Positions 59,932 through 64,000 of a DNA stretch of 64,000 nucleotides are shown here, in pieces. The stretch lies in the NCBI GenBank assembly GCA_035236585.1, contig CP141130.1, forward strand, positions 33,243,501-33,307,500, given 5' to 3'. Every line of letters begins with the position of its first letter. Position 1 is the stretch's first letter. Position numbers and translations under genes: made by a program. The stretch is from Warburgia ugandensis (Eukaryota > Streptophyta > Magnoliopsida > Canellales > Canellaceae). The notes below the pieces were generated by a model. The model saw only the letters and a list, made by a program, of their open reading frames with translations. It had not been told where the DNA came from and searched no databases.

Positions 59932-60740
59932 CTATTCAAAATTTTCTATTGTTATATTTCTATTATAATTGCTTCTTCCTCTTTTCCTTTGGCCACTTCT
60001 TCTTTCATGACTACCTATTCTATATGATTCTCTATTTTGGTGTTCTTGAGATGATGGCACATTTGTTCTTTTAATTAAATTTAGCTTAAATTGAAGAGCA
60101 CTTTCAATAGATTTTTTAAAGTGCCACAACAACCTCTGCTCATGAGTTTTGTAGTGATACCATCAACTCTTGAAAACTTAAATTGGATATTTCTTTAATA
60201 ACTGAGACCATGGAATTATATTTTTCTAGCAAAATAATCAAAATATTTTTGACAACTTTCTTATTTGTTATAACTTCACCATATATCCACATTTGATTTA
60301 TTACTTCAATATTCTAGAAAAAATATTCCTATAGAGTTTTAGATTCTTTCATATGGATATTCTCCAACTTGCTTCTAAGAGCTTGTAGTGTTGTAATCGT
60401 TCTCACCTTTGTGCTTTCTTGAAATTGCTCTTATATAATGCTCCATACCTTCTTAGCCTTTGAAGCTCTCATGATTCTTAGAAATATATTATTTGAAATT
60501 GTTTGCTGAATGACGAACACAACTTTTCATCTCTCTTTTTTGTCTCCTTCAAAGCTTCTCATTGAATATTTGTAAGAGTTGATGATTGCTCAGATTTCAC
60601 ATAGCCAATTTCAATCAAATCCCATAAATCTTGTGATAGAAAGAGACTTTTCATCTTCATACTATAAAATTCATAATTTTCTCTAAAGAATATAGAAATA
60701 AAAGGATGTTGGATGCCCAAACCTTAATTTTTTGTACTAA
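59932..60740 (-). pseudogene. Ty1/copia gag remnant (UBN2-like)
   Basis: On the minus strand the frame begins near 60740 and soon shows the copia gag signature RENYEFYSMKMKSLFLSQD followed by LWDLIEIGYVKSEQ. KETKKRDEKL comes next, then a decayed middle, and a C-terminal piece open at 59932-60132 that starts just after HEQRL and is rich in basic residues. Several stops interrupt it. Its normal role would be forming virus-like particles. No protease, integrase, RT or RNase H follows; the gag end abuts the left LTR-like repeat directly, so pol has been deleted. Confidence 0.85.
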
Positions 60741-60860
60741 GCATTGTATTTTGCTACTATGGTGATGAATTATTTTCACACACCTTCAAGTCTAAGTACA
60801 GGTGTGATGTTTTATTTTTCCCCCACCTACGTAATGCCTAACCACTCTAATCGAACATGC

Positions 60861-60872
60861 TCTGTCACCAAT
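60861..60872 (-). promoter_or_regulatory. primer-binding site of the copia remnant
   Basis: On the minus strand CTAACA-AAT-TGGTGACAGAGC: the last 12 bases differ at two positions from the tRNA-iMet site TGGTATCAGAGC. The LTR therefore starts (plus strand) at TGTTAG, 60875. Confidence 0.75.
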
Positions 60873-60874
60873 TT

Positions 60875-61380
60875 GTTAGTTTTTTTAAGGTTTAGAAGAC
60901 AAATATGAATGGGGGAAGAGTAAATGTGTTCTTTTAGTATTCATTATTTTCTTTGATATATATATATATATATTTAAGTGATGAATTAGTGAAAACTTGG
61001 AGTGTGTAATGAGTATGTATGAATGAAGTGAATTTGGAGCTTTTAAATGAAGTGAATATGGGGGTTGGTTTTCATTACATTCATTGAATTATATAAATTT
61101 TATGGTAAGATGAATGTGGGGAACTTAGAGTATGAAAGTAAATGCAAATGTGTATAGACTTACAAATGAAGTGAGTGTGGATGTTATAGTGAATGCATGT
61201 GTTGTGCTTTCTTTTATGAAGTATTTTAAAGATAGATGTGGATGAATAATGATGAATTTGGATGTTTTGTACTCAACATAGATGTGAATATATGTCTATT
61301 TTTCATGTGTATACATATTGTAAGAAAATTGTATCAGGTGTTACATTGAATGTAGAAATATAAGTAGTGATTGCAATTCA
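60875..61380 (-). repeat. 5' LTR region of the copia remnant
   Basis: Begins TGTTAGTTTTTTTAAGG next to the primer site and includes the repeat 60938-61108. Further internal duplication (GATGAATGTGGGGAACTTAGAG near 61110) makes the right edge uncertain; the end given is approximate. Confidence 0.5.
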
Positions 61381-61389
61381 AAAACTAGA

Positions 61390-61540
61390 AAAAAGGCACT
61401 CTTGAAGTCGGTTACTAAGTGATTCAAAAGTTTAGACTTTCAAAGTTATTTGGTTAAACGACTTCAAAAGTAATTAATTTTCGATGTCAGCTCTATAGAA
61501 GTCATTTTGTAACTAACTTCTATTAGTATTTCTTATTGAG
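61390..61540. repeat. right subterminal repeats of the CACTA element
   Basis: GAAGTCGGTTAC, AAGTTATTTGG, AACGACTTCAAAAG and GAAGTCATTTTG..ACTAACTTC carry the same motif as the left end, in both orientations, just inside the right TIR. Confidence 0.75.
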
Positions 61541-61565
61541 TTTAAAAGCCTCTTATGTGGTAGTG
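61541..61565 (-). repeat. right TIR of the CACTA element
   Basis: TTTAAAAGCCTCTTATGTGG followed by TAGTG, inverse of 3804-3828 with three mismatches, followed by the ATA target duplication at 61566-61568. Confidence 0.85.
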
Positions 61566-61929
61566 ATATTTTTTGCATCCCTTCTACCAAATCTTTGTAC
61601 CACCCCTATAACTCCATCACATGCTACCTGCAATTGTCCTACCAAAGAATGTTCTGAAGGACAACCTATGCCCTTTGAGACAAAAAATGCAACCAAGGAG
61701 GTATTCACTACACTAGAACCTTTTTATTATCCTTATGTAATTCTCCTATCTCAACCTCTTCAATGTATGTTGTATTTATGATTTGCTAGTGGGTCAATGC
61801 TATTGGCCTCAGGTACCCATCAAAATGTTGTCACAATTGGATCATGTTATGAGCATGACTCAAACATTTTGCATTGCCTTAGTATGCTTCCACATACTAA
61901 GCATGTGTCAATTAACATGACTTTGATTT
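61566..61929 (+). other. right flank of the CACTA insertion site
   Basis: It should continue the Transposase_24-like remnant ending at 3803. One frame is open after the junction (IFFASLLPNLCTTPI...), but it is shifted from the left-flank frame and I cannot match it to the family with confidence. The open frame at 61536-61781 starts inside the TIR and is artificial. Confidence 0.4.
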
Positions 61930-64000
61930 TGTGACAACCCAAGTTTTCATATGCATTTTTAAATGCAAAAATAATTCCTAACGCAAGGTTGGGCCTTATT
62001 TTAAAATACTTTTATAAGAGACAATGCAATGCAGTGAAAGAATCTTTTATTTTAAATTCATTTTGAAAACCCCGAGTGTCATTTACATCAAAGAGAACAA
62101 TTTTTTTTTTTTAAACTAAGACAAAAATTTATGAGTCCCAGATCTAGCCAATCACAGCACATAGTCCAATTGTAATAATTACATATACATTTCCAAAGGA
62201 TAAGTGATGTACTTACATTCATACTTATCTTTATCTTCACTCTCTTGATCATAGCACTACATTTTCTAATGCTTCTTCTAATCATGTTGGAGCTGATCTG
62301 TAAAAATAATATATTTGGTTGAGTATTTAACATACTTAGTAGGTGATCTGAAATTACTAATTTGAAAGCACAGTATGCAAAATGGATAAAATCAAGAAGG
62401 GTTTTTTAGGTAATAAAATCATGCAATCATCTTAAATACATGTGAGTATTCATGTATAAATCATTTTCACATGTGTTTCAAGTAATAAAATTTCCAACAA
62501 AATCAATGGATCAATAGTAATATAAACATTACTATGGCAATTTTTATGCATGTGGGTATCTCGACAAACACATTAGCCAACTAGTCACGAGTACTCGTCT
62601 AAGAACATCTCAATGCACCATGTATGGTGATAATAAAATAGAAATCATAGGGCCCATTATGCTCATGACTAGACCTATCTGAAATCATGTATCTCCAGTA
62701 TGTAGAGACCAGCCACCACAGCATCCATGGTTGACTGTGGATAAGTCTCAAAAAGGGTGTTGTGAACACCTCCACTATAGTCCTAGTACCATAGCAGTTG
62801 AGAAAGAGACAAGTGCCACTTTGGGCAATGCTACCTACCACCTTTGGTGGTTAGAGGCCAGGAGGCCAACTCCATGCACAAACAACTTCTTAGCATAGTG
62901 CCCACTAGGGTCACTAGTCTACATAGATAAATATTGTGTGTTCCAATTTTTAAGCATTTAACACATGCTAAATCATGTAATTTATGTAATCCTATTTCAA
63001 AACATACAATAAAGCATATATAAAACTATTTTGTCATTCAAGAGTAAAACTGGGCTATGAAAGATATAAGCAGTAACATTTTCAATCAAGATCATAAATC
63101 ATGAGAATAATTTGCATGCTCATAATAAGAATACCATATCATAATAACATTTCAAATTCATACCAAACACGGAATAATTTCAAGTAAATCGTTTATGTTT
63201 TGGAATTCAGTTGAAAACTTCGCAGCATCAGACTACCTACCTTAAGGATGTCACTTAGGTGTTATTCACACTTCTCTTCAATTCGAATCATGGATCTCTT
63301 CAAGGCCTTTGTGGGTTCATGGATATAATTTAAGAGTAAGGATCCATGTATTATTTTCTACTCTCTATCGATCATTAATTAGATTTACAGATCAATAGCC
63401 CAGATTATCGATCTAAGCTCTAATCCTATCTATCAATGTCCATTGTGTCATCTATAGTTCACTCCTCTTATATCAAGATTGATTTTTGTATAGATCTACC
63501 ATTTCATACCATAGATCAATAATAAGAGGTTATATTAATAGGCCTTCACCCCTGGATTGACATTTAGAACATATACTTAAAGATCCTAAATAATGTACGG
63601 TTGGATCTATCTTATTGGCTCACCGATCATTGATCAATGTCCTAATAGGTCTAATAGAACCTTAATCCATCATAGATCACACCTCCATGGAAGATAATTA
63701 AGGTGTCAATTCTATTAAATTGAGATCCATTACACTTCAACGGTTAGATCCATCCCTTTTGGTTACAGATCATTGCTTAGCACATTCTCAAACAAGATAT
63801 TACTTAAGGATTCAACATTTAATGGTTAGATTGCCCTCAATAACATTTATGTCATCAAGATCTAACAAATGAATAGTCAAGTCTTGTAGATCGCCTATTG
63901 TGATTCTTAAATCAAGATCATAATTGATTTGAATTGTTGGATCTATGATTTAAGGGTTAATGTCCTTAATACAAGGTTGATCTAGGAATATTGATCTATT
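61930..64000 (-). mobile_element. Tekay-like LTR F, partial, minus strand
   Basis: The plus strand starts TGTGACAACCCAAGTTTTC, the inverse of the GGGTTGTCACA terminus shared by families A, D and E. Going inward on the minus strand there is a weak stem-loop (TAAGTAT-GTTAA-ATACTCA near 62317-62335) and a block with GGTGTTCACAACACC and TGCTATGGTACTAGG (62750-62800), resembling 27600-27700 of LTR E. The 5' part lies beyond the window. GATTT (61925-61929) would be one target duplication. Frames inside it are not supported. Confidence 0.8.

Larger units (their letters stand above)
3804..61565 (+). mobile_element. CACTA (En/Spm) element, split by nested insertions
   Basis: The left end CACTACTACACATGAGGCTTTTAAA (25 bp) and the inverted right end agree at 22 of 25 positions, and both are flanked by ATA (3801-3803 and 61566-61568), the 3-bp target duplication of CACTA elements. 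The element holds a DUF4216-type TNP2 C-terminal remnant on the plus strand (54560-55440) and clusters of AAAGTCGTTT-type subterminal repeats in both orientations. Its own DNA is 3804-5450 and about 54342-61565, less a copia remnant. The rest is later LTR retrotransposon insertions. It cannot be autonomous now. Confidence 0.85.

Noticed and set aside
61536..61781. 81-codon frame with a signal-peptide-like start
   Set aside because: It begins inside the right CACTA TIR and runs across the target duplication, so it is an accidental fusion.

Overview
The window is a plant nuclear genome segment from an angiosperm. It is AT-rich and consists of nested transposable elements; I recognise no intact host gene, rRNA or tRNA gene. 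The plant signature comes from Tekay/Del-like Ty3/gypsy chromovirus remnants with multi-kilobase LTRs, pol-less elements with Ogre/Tat/Athila-type primer-binding and post-coding motifs, a Ty1/copia gag remnant, and a CACTA (En/Spm) element carrying a DUF4216 transposase C-terminus. The species cannot be told from the sequence.

From outside in: (1) 1-2917 is the 3' part of a Tekay-like LTR (A1). (2) 2918-3803, and probably 61566-61929, is an older decayed CACTA second-ORF (Transposase_24-like) sequence. (3) A CACTA element with 25-bp TIRs and a 3-bp ATA target duplication lies inside it and spans 3804-61565; about 50 kb of that is later insertion. (4) Inside the CACTA is a tandem LTR-internal-LTR-internal-LTR array of a pol-less family (C): LTRs at 5451-13400, 22920-36524 and 52475-54341 (truncated), internal regions at 13401-22919 and 36525-52474. 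(5) Each part of that array received its own insertion: a Tekay fragment with an inverted U5 end (A2, 6767-11827, TSD CCTAG/CTTAG), a solo Tekay LTR (A3, 13747-18571, TSD CACAC), a complete minus-strand relative of C (B, 24428-35305, TSD AAGAG) and a decayed but complete Tekay-like element (D, 37791-49383, TSD GGGAT). (6) A further solo LTR (E, 25749-28440, TSD GGGGA) sits in one LTR of B, and the other LTR of B shows the empty site. (7) Right of the array are the CACTA transposase remnant, hairpin-rich CACTA sequence, a long unrecognised stretch and a minus-strand copia gag remnant. After the right TIR, a minus-strand Tekay-like LTR (F) runs off the window from 61930.

Several of these observations are not routine. 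A collinear module of about 390 bp is shared by the Tekay-like LTR A and the untranslated leader of the pol-less elements B and C. A stem-loop near the 3' end of the LTR keeps its pairing, although its sequence changes, across families A, D and E, with a weaker version in F. Pol-less elements B and C share a reading frame of unknown function of about 500 codons, seen in three decayed copies. One Tekay fragment appears to have integrated with U5 sequence at both ends. All boundaries were read by eye from repeat alignments and target duplications, and no alignment program or database search was run.
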